Below are positions 24,680 through 33,819 of a stretch of 51,544 bases of DNA, in pieces. Origin of the DNA: Prevotellaceae bacterium (GTDB lineage Bacteria; Bacteroidota; Bacteroidia; Bacteroidales; Paludibacteraceae); assembly GCA_020636695.1 (NCBI GenBank), contig JACJXJ010000010.1, forward strand, positions 1-51,544. Reading direction: 5' to 3'. Below the pieces are notes generated by a model. It ran no database searches. It had not been told where the DNA came from and was given only the letters and a program-made list of their open reading frames with translations. Within the stretch, counting starts at the first letter, position 1. Each line of letters starts with the position of its first letter. The position numbers were made by a program, and so were the translations under genes.

Positions 24680-25437
24680 TAGAAGTAAAACATTTAAATA
24701 AGTCGTTCGACGGGAAACAAGTGTTGTACGATATTTCTGCGACGTTTCGTCATGGTGCTGTAAACCAAATTATTGGCAAGAGTGGTTCTGGTAAAACGGT
24801 GTTGATGAAAAGTATTATTGGTCTATTCAAAGCTGAAAGTGGTGAGGTACTTTATGATGGTCGCAACTTGTTGGACATGAGTAAGCGTGAAATCAAATTG
24901 TTACGTCGCGAGGTGGGTATGTTGTTTCAAGGGTCTGCTTTGTTTGATTCCATGTCGGTCATTGAAAATGTGATGTATCCACTACAAATGTTTTCGGATA
25001 TGTCGAAAATAGATGTTGAAAAACGTGCTAAATTCTGCTTGGAACGCGTAAATTTACAAACACACGCATATCATTTAATGCCAGGTGAAATAAGTGGTGG
25101 TATGCAAAAACGCGTAGCCATTGCTCGTGCGATATCACTCAATCCCAAATATTTATTTTGTGATGAGCCAAATTCAGGTTTGGATCCTGTTACTTCGTTG
25201 GTTATTGATAAATTGATTGAAGATATTACGCAAGAATTTAATATCACAACCATTATTAATACGCACGATATGAACTCCATTATGGAGACAGGTGCTAATA
25301 TTATTCTTATCAATAAAGGTCATAAGGGCTGGGAAGGGTCGAAAGAAGGTATATTCACGGATGATAATCAGGCACTTAATGATTTTGTTTTTGCATCAGA
25401 ATTATATAAAAAAGTAAAACTGGCAAACCAAAAATAA
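24676..25437 (+). CDS. mlaF: MlaF-family ABC transporter ATPase
   Basis: A 253-residue ATPase partner of MlaE. Walker A GKSGSGKT at residues 34-41, Q-loop LFQGSALFDSM near 76, signature motif ISGGMQKR near 139 (SGG plus MQ, as in MlaF), Walker B YLFCDEPNSGLDP near 160, and switch His in NTHDM near 195. Translationally coupled to mlaE by a four-base overlap. No terminator directly follows, but the next gene has its own promoter. Confidence 0.92.
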   Translation: MIEVKHLNKSFDGKQVLYDISATFRHGAVNQIIGKSGSGKTVLMKSIIGLFKAESGEVLYDGRNLLDMSKREIKLLRREVGMLFQGSALFDSMSVIENVMYPLQMFSDMSKIDVEKRAKFCLERVNLQTHAYHLMPGEISGGMQKRVAIARAISLNPKYLFCDEPNSGLDPVTSLVIDKLIEDITQEFNITTIINTHDMNSIMETGANIILINKGHKGWEGSKEGIFTDDNQALNDFVFASELYKKVKLANQK

Positions 25438-25464
25438 ACCGTTGAAATTTTATAGTATTTGTCG

Positions 25465-25495
25465 TTGGTAAACACGAAAAAAATATGTACATTCG
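25465..25495 (+). promoter_or_regulatory. Promoter of the DksA/TraR-type gene
   Basis: TTG at 25465-25467, a 20-bp spacer and -7 box TACATTCG at 25488-25495 (one mismatch to TAnnTTTG), 39 bases before the start codon. Confidence 0.5.
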
Positions 25496-25534
25496 CATTT
25501 CTAAAAAATATTAATATCTTAACATTATACAACT

Positions 25535-25912
25535 ATGAGCGAAAAAACACGTTACTCCGATGAGGAATTAGAAGAATTCAGAGTGCTTATTCAAGAGAAG
25601 TTAGATAAGGCACAACAAGAATACGAGGAATTACGTTCGTATGTAAGTAATTCAGAAGGAAATGATGTGAATGATACATCACCAACTTTCAAGACATTAG
25701 AAGAGGGTGCCACCACGCTTTCAAAAGAAGAATCAGGTCGTTTAGCACAACGTCAAATAAAATTTATTCAACATTTGCAAGCGGCTTTGATACGTATCGA
25801 AAACAAAACCTATGGTATCTGTCGGGAAACAGGCAAATTGATTCCAAAAGAACGTTTGCGTGCGGTTCCACATGCTACCTTGAGCATTGAAGCTAAAAAT
25901 ACACAAAAATAA
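25535..25912 (+). CDS. DksA/TraR-like regulator with reduced zinc finger
   Basis: A 125-residue protein with a long N-terminal coiled coil (about 5-95) and a C-terminal DksA-type segment YGICRETGKLIPKERLRAVP. DksA binds the secondary channel of RNA polymerase and, with ppGpp, adjusts transcription. Only one Cys (residue about 101) remains of the usual four zinc ligands. The same loss is seen in many Bacteroidetes DksA-like proteins, so it is probably not damage. Monocistronic with its own promoter and terminator. Confidence 0.82.
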   Translation: MSEKTRYSDEELEEFRVLIQEKLDKAQQEYEELRSYVSNSEGNDVNDTSPTFKTLEEGATTLSKEESGRLAQRQIKFIQHLQAALIRIENKTYGICRETGKLIPKERLRAVPHATLSIEAKNTQK

Positions 25913-25932
25913 TAAACGTTATGTATCGTTTT

Positions 25933-25966
25933 AAAGCCCTTCCCTTGCTTAAAGGGAAGGGCTTTT
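25933..25966 (+). terminator. Intrinsic terminator after the DksA-like gene
   Basis: A 14-bp stem AAAGCCCTTCCCTT / AAGGGAAGGGCTTT around a five-base loop, followed by a short T run. Confidence 0.8.
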
Positions 25967-25988
25967 ACAGTCATAAATCATCAACCAT

Positions 25989-26630
25989 ATGAAAATAAAA
26001 CATATTAAAACTTGGTCCTTGGTATTTGTTATCTTATTACTTGATCAAATACTTAAAATAGTGATTAAAACAAACATGACTTTAGGCGAAAGCATTCATG
26101 TATTTGATTGGTTTCAATTATTTTTTATCGAAAATCCAGGCATGGCTTTTGGCATGAATTTAGGCAGTAAATTGTTTTTGACACTGTTCCGACTAGTTTT
26201 ATCAGCCTTTATAGTGTACTACATCATTCGCTTGATTCGTGATAATTATAAGCAAAGTTACATCTATTGTGTGGCTTTGATTTTGGCTGGTGCAGTTGGT
26301 AATATTTTTGATAGCCTGTTTTATGGAGTGATATTTGGAGAAAGTACGCCATTTCAGGTTGCTGAATTTTTGCCAGCAGCAGGTGGATATGCACCTTTTT
26401 TACAAGGAAAGGTGGTCGATATGTTTTACTTTCCACTGTTTGTAATACCTGATTGGGTCCCATTTTTGGGAGGTGAGCTCTTTTTTAGCCCTATTTTTAA
26501 TTTGGCCGATTCGGCTATAACAGTTGGTATTATTGTACTGTTATTATTCTTTTCACACGATTTTAATGTGACTTTAGACAGGTATGTGTCTAAAAAGAAA
26601 ACTTTAAACGTAGATGATAAACATGCGTAA
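25989..26630 (+). CDS. lspA: Lipoprotein signal peptidase (SPase II)
   Basis: A 213-residue inner-membrane aspartyl protease that cleaves prolipoproteins before the lipidated Cys. Four membrane spans. The catalytic Asp residues lie in GNIFDSLFYG (about residue 101) and FNLADSAITVG (about 175). An insert of about 40 residues between them makes it longer than E. coli LspA (164), as is usual in Bacteroidetes. LLLDQILK near 17-24 is the conserved N-terminal motif. It overlaps the downstream lipoprotein gene by 17 bases. Confidence 0.92.
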   Translation: MKIKHIKTWSLVFVILLLDQILKIVIKTNMTLGESIHVFDWFQLFFIENPGMAFGMNLGSKLFLTLFRLVLSAFIVYYIIRLIRDNYKQSYIYCVALILAGAVGNIFDSLFYGVIFGESTPFQVAEFLPAAGGYAPFLQGKVVDMFYFPLFVIPDWVPFLGGELFFSPIFNLADSAITVGIIVLLLFFSHDFNVTLDRYVSKKKTLNVDDKHA

Positions 26631-27555
26631 ATTTTTCTATTTGGTTTGTGTCGCCCTGTTATTTGTTGCTTGTGAGCATCCCATTAATGTGCTTGATGCT
26701 GATGATATGGCTGCAGTGTTAGCTGATATTCATGTGGCAGAAGCGACTATGAATAATAAGATATCGTATGCGAGTTTGGATATTAAACGTGCCTACTACG
26801 AGGGTATTTTTGAGAAACATAATATTTCGCGTGAAACCTTTAATAAATCGATTGATTGGTATTCACGTCATCCTAAAAAGTTTGAAGAAGTTTATGCCAA
26901 AGTCGTTTTATTGGTCACCGAAAAACAAGAGCAGGTGAATAATTATGCTTATCATCCTGAGGTGAATCCAGCCTTTCTTAACTTGATAGATTCTTTGGAC
27001 TTATGGGTGAGAGCTCCCAAATTGGTGGCTAAGACTCCGATGGCTGATTCCTTGTATTTTGAGTTGAATGATTCTCGATTCTTTCGTTCTGGTGATAAAT
27101 ATGTTTGGCGTTTTTTGCAACAAGTGGTAGGTTCCGATACCTTGCCTCAATCTAAATTAAAGTTTGTGATTCAATATCCTAATCAGCAATTTGATAGCGT
27201 GGTTTATAGTTTACCCGATAAACAAGCGAAGTTGCGTTATACCGTCACATTAAAAGCACGTGACTCTATCGCTCCTCAGCGCATATTTGGTTGGTTTTAT
27301 ACGGCTTCTTTGGATAGTGTGAAACGCATTTCTTTGGATAGTATATCATTGGTTCGCTATTATAATAAAGAAACGCATCCATTGGATTCGTCTGTGATTA
27401 ATCGATTAGATACATTACGTAAAGCATATGGTAGACCTTCTTTATTGTCTCAGCCCAATGAAATGAAAAAGGAGGAGCATGTGATTAATAAAGCTGAGTT
27501 TATAAAACGTTCACGTCTTATTGATACTCGTCTTGCAAAACCTACCACAAAATAA
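26614..27555 (+). CDS. DUF4296 lipoprotein
   Basis: A 313-residue lipoprotein: signal peptide with lipobox LFVAC at about residues 16-20, then the DUF4296 domain (about 28-110: ADDMAAVLADIHVAEATM, SIDWYSRHPKKFEEVY) and a longer C-terminal region without recognised motifs. An alternative start at 26623 would shorten it by three residues and fits the signal peptide equally well. It overlaps lspA by 17 bases and the next gene by one, so the three are coupled. The protein is itself a substrate of the upstream LspA. Function unknown. Confidence 0.82.
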   Translation: MINMRKFFYLVCVALLFVACEHPINVLDADDMAAVLADIHVAEATMNNKISYASLDIKRAYYEGIFEKHNISRETFNKSIDWYSRHPKKFEEVYAKVVLLVTEKQEQVNNYAYHPEVNPAFLNLIDSLDLWVRAPKLVAKTPMADSLYFELNDSRFFRSGDKYVWRFLQQVVGSDTLPQSKLKFVIQYPNQQFDSVVYSLPDKQAKLRYTVTLKARDSIAPQRIFGWFYTASLDSVKRISLDSISLVRYYNKETHPLDSSVINRLDTLRKAYGRPSLLSQPNEMKKEEHVINKAEFIKRSRLIDTRLAKPTTK

Positions 27556-27875
27556 TGAAACGTTGGGCGGCTAATAAGGTGATGATTGATGCGCAAACAT
27601 TGTGGTTGAATGCGGTAGTAGAGTGCGACGGCAATGGAATGGTTACAGCCGTTTTCCCCCTCTCTGAACAACTTTCAGAACCTGCTTCTACACGCTTTGT
27701 TAATGGTGTAATTACCACTGAAGTGCCCTTGGATAAGTGTGTAATAGATGTGTATATTCCTGATTTGTTGACGCAGACATTGACAGCTGGTTACAAAGGT
27801 CAACTAGTTTTGTGGCAAAATATTAATTTGACCACATTAAAAGTGACATCTGATACCCAAATTCACCTATTATAA
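27555..27875 (+). CDS. Hypothetical protein (106 aa) coupled to the DUF4296 gene
   Basis: A 106-residue soluble protein starting at a one-base overlap (TAATG) with the DUF4296 gene. The N-terminal strand pattern (VMIDAQTLWLNAVVECDGNG and FVNGVITTEVP) resembles the small beta-sandwich that begins amidohydrolases, but the catalytic barrel is absent and the frame closes normally at 27875, before the proS promoter. It could be a stand-alone small domain or the remnant of a longer enzyme. Confidence 0.6.
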   Translation: MKRWAANKVMIDAQTLWLNAVVECDGNGMVTAVFPLSEQLSEPASTRFVNGVITTEVPLDKCVIDVYIPDLLTQTLTAGYKGQLVLWQNINLTTLKVTSDTQIHLL

Positions 27876-27888
27876 CGTATTTTTTTTG

Positions 27889-27896
27889 TAATTTTG
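27889..27896 (+). promoter_or_regulatory. -7 box before proS
   Basis: TAATTTTG followed by C, 55 bases before the proS start. No clear TTG element, since the upstream stretch is T-rich. Confidence 0.5.
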
Positions 27897-27950
27897 CATG
27901 CCTATTATTCAATAGGTATCACAATAGTAATTTATAATTCATAACTAAAT

Positions 27951-29432
27951 ATGGCAAAAGAGTTGAAAGAGTTGACTTCGCGCGAAGAAAATTATTCGCA
28001 GTGGTATAACGATTTAGTAGTGAAAGCTGATTTGGCTGAAAATTCTGCGGTACGCGGATGTATGGTTATCAAACCTTATGGCTACGCTATTTGGGAAAAA
28101 ATGCAACGTCAGTTGGACGATATGTTTAAAGAAACTGGTCATGTGAATGCCTATTTCCCGTTGTTCATTCCTAAATCTTTTCTGAGCAAAGAAGCCGATC
28201 ACGTTGAAGGATTTGCCAAAGAGTGTGCTGTGGTTACCCATTATCGTTTGAAAAATGACCCAAACGGTTCTGGCGTTGTTGTTGATCCAGAAGCTAAATT
28301 GGACGAAGAACTTATTGTGCGTCCAACGTCAGAAACCATTATTTGGAGTACTTATAAAAATTGGATTCAATCGTATCGCGATTTACCAATATTGTGTAAT
28401 CAATGGGCCAATGTGGTGCGCTGGGAAATGCGTACTCGCTTATTTTTACGTACCGCTGAATTTTTATGGCAAGAAGGTCATACGGCTCATGCTACAGAAG
28501 CTGAAGCCTTGGAAGAAGCTCGTAAGATGCTCGAAGTTTATGCTCAATTTGCCGAAGAATATATGGCTTTGCCAGTTGTAAAAGGGGTGAAATCAGCTAA
28601 CGAACGATTTGCTGGTGCTGTGGAAACTTTCTGTATTGAAGCTATGATGCAAGATGGAAAAGCTTTACAAGCCGGAACTTCGCATTTCTTAGGACAAAAT
28701 TTTGCTAAAGCATTCGATGTTCAATTCGTGAATAAAGAAAACAAATTAGACTATGTGTGGGCCACTTCTTGGGGCGTTTCTACACGTTTAATTGGTGCCT
28801 TAATCATGGCTCATTCTGATAATAATGGTTTGGTATTGCCTCCAAAATTGGCTCCTTTCCAAGTTGTTATTGTACCAATTTATAAAAATGAAGAGCAGTT
28901 ATCGCTTATTTCAGACAAGGTACGTGCATTGATGGCAGAATTGAAAACGCTTGGGGTCAGTGTTAAATATGATGACAGTGATAATAAAAAACCAGGTTGG
29001 AAATTTGCCGAATATGAATTAAAAGGTGTTCCTGTACGTTTGGCTATGGGTGCTCGCGATTTGGAAAATGGAACGGTTGAACTCATGCGTCGCGATACCT
29101 TAGAAAAAGAAACTATTTCGTTTGATGGAATCGCTCAACACATTAAACAATTGTTGGATGATATTCAAAAAAACATCTATACAAAAGCGTTAAATTTCCG
29201 TACATCAGTAACGAGAGAAGTCAATAGCTATGAGGAATTTAAAGTAGAACTTGAAAAAGGAGGTTTCTTGTCAGCTCACTGGGATGGTACACCTGAAACA
29301 GAAGAACGTATCAAAGCTGAAACTAAAGCAACCATTCGCTGCTTACCTTTAGATGGTGATTTAACACCAGGTGTTTGTATGGTTACAGGTAAACCTTCAG
29401 CTCGCCGTGTGTTATTTGCTCGAAGCTATTAA
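27951..29432 (+). CDS. proS: Prolyl-tRNA synthetase, archaeal/eukaryotic type
   Basis: Charges tRNA-Pro with proline. The 493-residue class II enzyme has no editing (INS) domain between motifs 2 and 3, and has the C-terminal zinc-like extension of the archaeal/eukaryotic form (KATIRCLPLDGD ... PSARRVLFARSY). Motifs: GCMVIKPYGYAIWEKMQ near 37-53, RPTSETIIW near 124, RWEMRTRLFLRTAEFLWQEG near 147, TSWGVSTRLIGALIM near 270, and HEGTKPGWKFAEYELKG-like GWKFAEYELKGVP near 352. Length is normal for this type. Ends at a bidirectional hairpin facing the ATPase operon. Confidence 0.93.
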   Translation: MAKELKELTSREENYSQWYNDLVVKADLAENSAVRGCMVIKPYGYAIWEKMQRQLDDMFKETGHVNAYFPLFIPKSFLSKEADHVEGFAKECAVVTHYRLKNDPNGSGVVVDPEAKLDEELIVRPTSETIIWSTYKNWIQSYRDLPILCNQWANVVRWEMRTRLFLRTAEFLWQEGHTAHATEAEALEEARKMLEVYAQFAEEYMALPVVKGVKSANERFAGAVETFCIEAMMQDGKALQAGTSHFLGQNFAKAFDVQFVNKENKLDYVWATSWGVSTRLIGALIMAHSDNNGLVLPPKLAPFQVVIVPIYKNEEQLSLISDKVRALMAELKTLGVSVKYDDSDNKKPGWKFAEYELKGVPVRLAMGARDLENGTVELMRRDTLEKETISFDGIAQHIKQLLDDIQKNIYTKALNFRTSVTREVNSYEEFKVELEKGGFLSAHWDGTPETEERIKAETKATIRCLPLDGDLTPGVCMVTGKPSARRVLFARSY

Positions 29433-29449
29433 TTCCTTGTGAATATCAT

Positions 29450-29482
29450 AAAAAAAGGCTGCTAATTCTAGCAGCCTTTTTT
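29450..29482. terminator. Bidirectional terminator between proS and the ATPase operon
   Basis: AAAAAAAGGCTGCTA / TAGCAGCCTTTTTT stem around ATTC with A and T tracts on both sides, between converging genes. Confidence 0.85.
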
Positions 29483-29500
29483 ATTAGTTATGAGGTTGAA

Positions 29501-29947
29501 TTAAATCATACCAGTAATCAAAATTAAAACGAGTAAGCTAAGAATAGCATATAATTCAGGGAATACAGCCAAAACCATTGTTCCACCAAATACATTGTGA
29601 CCAGCACCTATCGCAGAAATACCGTTAGCACAAACTTGAGCTTGACGAATAGCAGAAAAAAGTCCAACAAGACCAAGTTGTAAACCTGCGCCAAATACTG
29701 CTGCAGCTTGGAACATGCTGATATCAGTAATTAGGAATCCACTTAATAAAAAATAACCCACAAATCCATACAAACCTTGTGAGGATGGTAAGGCTGTTAA
29801 TGCAATGAATGATCCTAAGCTACTTGGCGATTTCTTTAAAGCACCAATAGCTGCATTGCCAGCAATGGTTACTCCAAAAGCGCTACCCATACCAGTTAAC
29901 CCAACCATGAGTGCGATACCTAAATAAGCTAAAATAATTGGTTCCAT
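29501..29947 (-). CDS. ntpK: A/V-type ATPase rotor subunit K
   Basis: A 148-residue, four-span proteolipid forming the membrane ring of the rotary ATPase. Ion-binding residues are visible: Glu131 (FPELYAI) in the last helix, LPSSQGLYG at 53-61 supplying Leu53, Ser56 and Gln57, and Gln102 or Gln104. These match the sodium ligands of Enterococcus hirae NtpK (L61, T64, Q65, Q110, E139) with Thr replaced by Ser, which points to Na+ rather than H+ coupling. Last gene of the operon, 48 bases after subunit I. Confidence 0.88.
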   Translation of the reverse strand: MEPIILAYLGIALMVGLTGMGSAFGVTIAGNAAIGALKKSPSSLGSFIALTALPSSQGLYGFVGYFLLSGFLITDISMFQAAAVFGAGLQLGLVGLFSAIRQAQVCANGISAIGAGHNVFGGTMVLAVFPELYAILSLLVLILITGMI

Positions 29948-29995
29948 AAAAATTAAGATTTAGTTGTTATTAATACTATTTTTTTGTTTCTATAA

Positions 29996-31855
29996 TTATA
30001 AACGATTTTTAAATGGTTGGTAGGCCTTACCTCCACCTTCAAATCCTGCATTTTTGTAGAATTCTACAAAAGTTAAACGCATTGGGTGTACAAAAGCACC
30101 TATCATAGCTAACCCAAAATTGATGGCATGTCCCACAAGTAAAATACATAAAACGACAAGCCATCCTACCACTGGATTCATACTTGATGTTAAATCAAAT
30201 GCCAATGTATTAAAAACTCCACCAAGAATACTGCTGGTTAATCCTAAAGCAAACAGACGGATGTATGAGAGTGTATCACCAACTAAACCTGTTGCCATAC
30301 CATAAGTTGCCCACAAAGCACCTCCTATGTTACTAAGTGCTCCTGTTATTGGATTCTTATATTTGTCTGGAGAATTATAAAATACAATGAGTAAAATACT
30401 TATGCCAATTAATCCTAAGAATATGTAGTTTACTCCACTTGGGAGCTTAACACCAAATTGAGGAAGTCCAAAGGTTACCGCACTACCTAATAAACCGACA
30501 ATCCAAGCAATTGGTGCGAGTGCATGTTTTATGCCGTGTTGTTTGATTATTTTTGCGGCATTTATACCCATGCCAAAGAATATTTGAATTAATCCAATCA
30601 CAATTGCAAATACCATCATGGGGTCGTACCCTCCAAGTGCAGCTTTATAATTAGTACCTGTTACAAAGAGGTGTTTTACATTAGCTAACCAAGGCCAAGT
30701 TACAGAATCGAGGGCAATACCGAAGAAAGAGCCTGTGACTACACCTACAACAATAGTCATCATACTTAACCATTGCCCTAATATGGCATACGATTTTAGT
30801 TCAGGTTTGAGCTTTTTCTTTAATAGCGTGGCCGCAATGAAAATCAACAAACCATAACCACCATCGCCTAAACACAAACCAAAAAATAGCATGAAGAATG
30901 GCGCCAAAAATGGTGTTGGATCTAATTCACTATAATTAGGTAGAGCAAACATTTTTGTGATTGGCTCAAACAGTTTCGCGAAAAAATTATTTTTCAGTTT
31001 GATAGGAATATCTTCATCTATTTTAGGATTCGACAGTTCATAGTAAATGCCTAATTCGTCGAGCAGGGCATTGAGCATTTCTTCCGATTCTTCAGGACAA
31101 AAACCTTCCAATAACATCACTTTTTCTTCGGTGGTAACTTCTGTATTTAATTCTACTTTCTGAAAATCAATATATTCTTCTACTTTTAAGAAATAATGCT
31201 TCAGATTGTTGATATTTTGTAGTGCCCACGCGTCAATTTTGGCTTGATGCGCTATTAAAAGTAAGTTCTGTGCTTCAACATCCTGTAATAATTGGTTGTA
31301 ATTGTGGGTGTTGAGTGTTATTTGATCGGCATCAAGCGTGATAGGCGCAGGATTAACTGTTACAAAATAGACTGTTGAACCTATTTTATCAATTTCGAAT
31401 GCTTGATAGCTAGTTTCCCATTCAGGTTTAAATTTGCGTTCGTTGCAGCTGAAAAATTGGATTACAAAACCTTCTTTACTCAATTCTTTGAGTCGCTCTG
31501 AACTAAAGTTACCCCACACTTGCATGCGTTCAGCTTCTTTTTGTGTGCTGGCAATGAGCTGTTGTAAGCGCACTTTTTCAGCTTGTAAGGCATCGAAGGT
31601 GTGTAATAAGTCCGCACCGTTGTATGACGTTACTTCATGTGGTATTGTGTCGGGTAAAATATTTGTTTCGGCTTCTGTAATTGTTTTTTTTATTTTGGCA
31701 GCCAATTGCATCTTTTCCCGTAGTTGATCGTTTTCGGCTATGCCTTGTGGTTTTTCGGCCACATGCAACACACCTACATCTCGGAGTTGCTCCAAGAAGG
31801 TGGCGTATTGTTTATGGTACACCAGAAAGACATATTTTTTCATTTTTACTATCAT
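29996..31855 (-). CDS. ntpI: A/V-type ATPase membrane stator subunit I
   Basis: A 619-residue subunit I (a-subunit). The cytosolic N-terminal half (1 to about 310) is helical with coiled coil, the C-terminal half has about seven to eight membrane spans (FLAPFFMLFFGLCLGDGGYG near 320, GLVGDTLSYIRLFALGLTSS near 525). The essential Arg lies in the YIRLFALG motif and carries ions between half-channels and the K ring. It overlaps subunit D by four bases. Confidence 0.9.
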   Translation of the reverse strand: MIVKMKKYVFLVYHKQYATFLEQLRDVGVLHVAEKPQGIAENDQLREKMQLAAKIKKTITEAETNILPDTIPHEVTSYNGADLLHTFDALQAEKVRLQQLIASTQKEAERMQVWGNFSSERLKELSKEGFVIQFFSCNERKFKPEWETSYQAFEIDKIGSTVYFVTVNPAPITLDADQITLNTHNYNQLLQDVEAQNLLLIAHQAKIDAWALQNINNLKHYFLKVEEYIDFQKVELNTEVTTEEKVMLLEGFCPEESEEMLNALLDELGIYYELSNPKIDEDIPIKLKNNFFAKLFEPITKMFALPNYSELDPTPFLAPFFMLFFGLCLGDGGYGLLIFIAATLLKKKLKPELKSYAILGQWLSMMTIVVGVVTGSFFGIALDSVTWPWLANVKHLFVTGTNYKAALGGYDPMMVFAIVIGLIQIFFGMGINAAKIIKQHGIKHALAPIAWIVGLLGSAVTFGLPQFGVKLPSGVNYIFLGLIGISILLIVFYNSPDKYKNPITGALSNIGGALWATYGMATGLVGDTLSYIRLFALGLTSSILGGVFNTLAFDLTSSMNPVVGWLVVLCILLVGHAINFGLAMIGAFVHPMRLTFVEFYKNAGFEGGGKAYQPFKNRL

Positions 31856-32448
31856 AATAGTTCCGTTTGGCGTTTGGCTTTTACAATTTTTTGTGACGAT
31901 TTCGACAAATTTTCTTCATCTTCCATAAAACGTTTTATTTTACGAATAGCGTCCTCGTAACCAGGTATTTGTACTTTTTCAAACAGATTTACTTTTTGAG
32001 TTGTTTTTTTGCGTGCAAATTCCAAAAGTTCCAATTTTTGCGCACAAAATTCACGTTCGATGCCTACTTGTGCCAATTCTTTGAGTTGACTTAATCCATC
32101 AGCATACCATTTGGGAGCGTTGAATAAACTGAATGGTTTGGTGGTATAAATCACTTCGTCGAGCACAGGAATTCTCACGCCCGCAATTTTTTTGATACTC
32201 ATGTTTACATCTTCCACCGTGAGTAACGACGTATCGAACTCGCCCCAAAGTGCTAACATCTGGTCGTAAGCGGCAATGCGTTGATCTACTTCACGTTCCA
32301 AACGTACAATATCGTCCTTGGCTTTTTTTACTTCCACGCGTAAGGCACTTTCCTTGTTCTTAATCGTAGGTAAAGCGCGCACACGCATTTTAAGGTTCTT
32401 TTCTAAACCTTGAAGCGATGTTTTATTATATTGAAAGGTTATGGCCAT
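31852..32448 (-). CDS. ntpD: A/V-type ATPase central stalk subunit D
   Basis: A 198-residue subunit D, the rotating shaft linking the A/B hexamer to the membrane ring. Long N- and C-terminal helices (FQYNKTSLQGLEKNLKMRVR at the start; ALRKIKRFMEDEE-like AIRKIKRFMEDEENLSKSSQ near the end) form the coiled coil, with a central globular part. Stop and next start overlap (ATGA). It begins 12 bases after subunit B. Confidence 0.88.
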   Translation of the reverse strand: MAITFQYNKTSLQGLEKNLKMRVRALPTIKNKESALRVEVKKAKDDIVRLEREVDQRIAAYDQMLALWGEFDTSLLTVEDVNMSIKKIAGVRIPVLDEVIYTTKPFSLFNAPKWYADGLSQLKELAQVGIEREFCAQKLELLEFARKKTTQKVNLFEKVQIPGYEDAIRKIKRFMEDEENLSKSSQKIVKAKRQTELL

Positions 32449-32460
32449 AATGTAAATAAC

Positions 32461-33777
32461 TTATTTCCAGTATTTTTCAACCAATTCTTGTTTGATATTT
32501 ACTTCTTCAGGTTTGAAGTGTTCGGCAAATAATCCCCAAGTTAAATCTAACATTTTGGTGGTATCAATATTCACATCAATAGCCAATAATTGGTCAGCAT
32601 AATCTTTGGCAAACGATAATGTACGTTCGTCGTAATTGGTTAAATCGAAACCGTTTTCCAACTTAGTTTTTGCATTCGCGGCATCGGCATATAAACGTAC
32701 GGCGGCATTCATCACTTGTGGATGGTCTTCGCGTGTTTTTTTACCTGCTACCAACTGTTTCAAACGCGATAATGAGCGGAATGGATCTACAATAACTTTA
32801 CCAATGTCAGAATCGCGACGTAAGAACAACTGTCCTTCGGTAATATAACCTGTATTATCAGGAATAGCGTGTGTAATGTCGCCCCCAGAAAGGGTAGTTA
32901 CCGCAATAATGGTAATAGAACCACCAGCAGGAAATTGCACCGCTTTTTCGTAAATCTTAGCCAAGTCAGAATAAAGCGAACCTGGCATCGAATCTTTCGA
33001 TGGAATTTGATCCATACGGTTCGATACAATGGCTAAAGCATCGGCATACGAGGTCATATCGGTAAGCAATACTAATACTTTTTGGTTCTTTTCTACGGCA
33101 AAATATTCCGCAGCAGTTAACGCCATATCAGGAATCAATAAACGCTCTACAGGTGGATTTTCCGTTGTATTCATAAACGATACGATACGGTCGAGAACGC
33201 CAGCGTTGTTAAATACATTTTTAAAATAGAGGTAATCGTCGTTGGTAAGTCCCATGCCACCCAAAATAATTTTGTCGGCTTCGGCACGCAATGCCACATT
33301 CGCCATCACTTGATTGTAAGGTTGGTCAGGGTCGGCGAAAAATGGAATTTTCTGACCAGACACCAAAGTGTTATTCAAGTCGATGCCTGCAATACCAGTT
33401 GCAATTAATTCTGAAGGTTGTTTACGACGCACTGGATTTACCGATGGACCGCCAATTTCAATTTCTTCGCCTTCAATAGCAGGACCTCCATCGATAGGGT
33501 CGCCAAAGGCATTGAAAAATCGACCTGCTAATTGATCACTTACTTTTAGTGAAGGTGTTTTACCTAAAAATATAACTTCAGCATTAGTTGGAATGCCTTC
33601 AGTTCCACCGAATACTTGTAAGGTGATGTCTTCGCCCATGATTTTTACCACCTGAGCCAATTTACCATTGATGGTGGCTAACTCTTCGTTACTGATGCCA
33701 GTGGCTTTCAACGAACAAGTGGCTTTGGTGATTTGGTCGATTTTAGTATATATTTTTTGAAATGCTTTTGTTGCCAT
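32461..33777 (-). CDS. ntpB: A/V-type ATPase regulatory subunit B
   Basis: A 438-residue non-catalytic subunit of the A3B3 hexamer. It lacks a P-loop, as expected for B. Typical regions are GRFFNAFGDPIDGGPAI near 83, EGEEIEIGGPSVNPVRRKQP near 101, GGMGLTNDDYLYFKNVF near 173, LLTDMTSYADALAIVSNRMD near 234 and GSITIIAVTTLSGGDITHAI near 278. Length normal (E. hirae NtpB is about 458). 42 bases after subunit A. Confidence 0.93.
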   Translation of the reverse strand: MATKAFQKIYTKIDQITKATCSLKATGISNEELATINGKLAQVVKIMGEDITLQVFGGTEGIPTNAEVIFLGKTPSLKVSDQLAGRFFNAFGDPIDGGPAIEGEEIEIGGPSVNPVRRKQPSELIATGIAGIDLNNTLVSGQKIPFFADPDQPYNQVMANVALRAEADKIILGGMGLTNDDYLYFKNVFNNAGVLDRIVSFMNTTENPPVERLLIPDMALTAAEYFAVEKNQKVLVLLTDMTSYADALAIVSNRMDQIPSKDSMPGSLYSDLAKIYEKAVQFPAGGSITIIAVTTLSGGDITHAIPDNTGYITEGQLFLRRDSDIGKVIVDPFRSLSRLKQLVAGKKTREDHPQVMNAAVRLYADAANAKTKLENGFDLTNYDERTLSFAKDYADQLLAIDVNIDTTKMLDLTWGLFAEHFKPEEVNIKQELVEKYWK

Positions 33778-33819
33778 AATTCAATTTCGATTTTAAGATA
33801 ATCAAATTTTACCGTCGTT

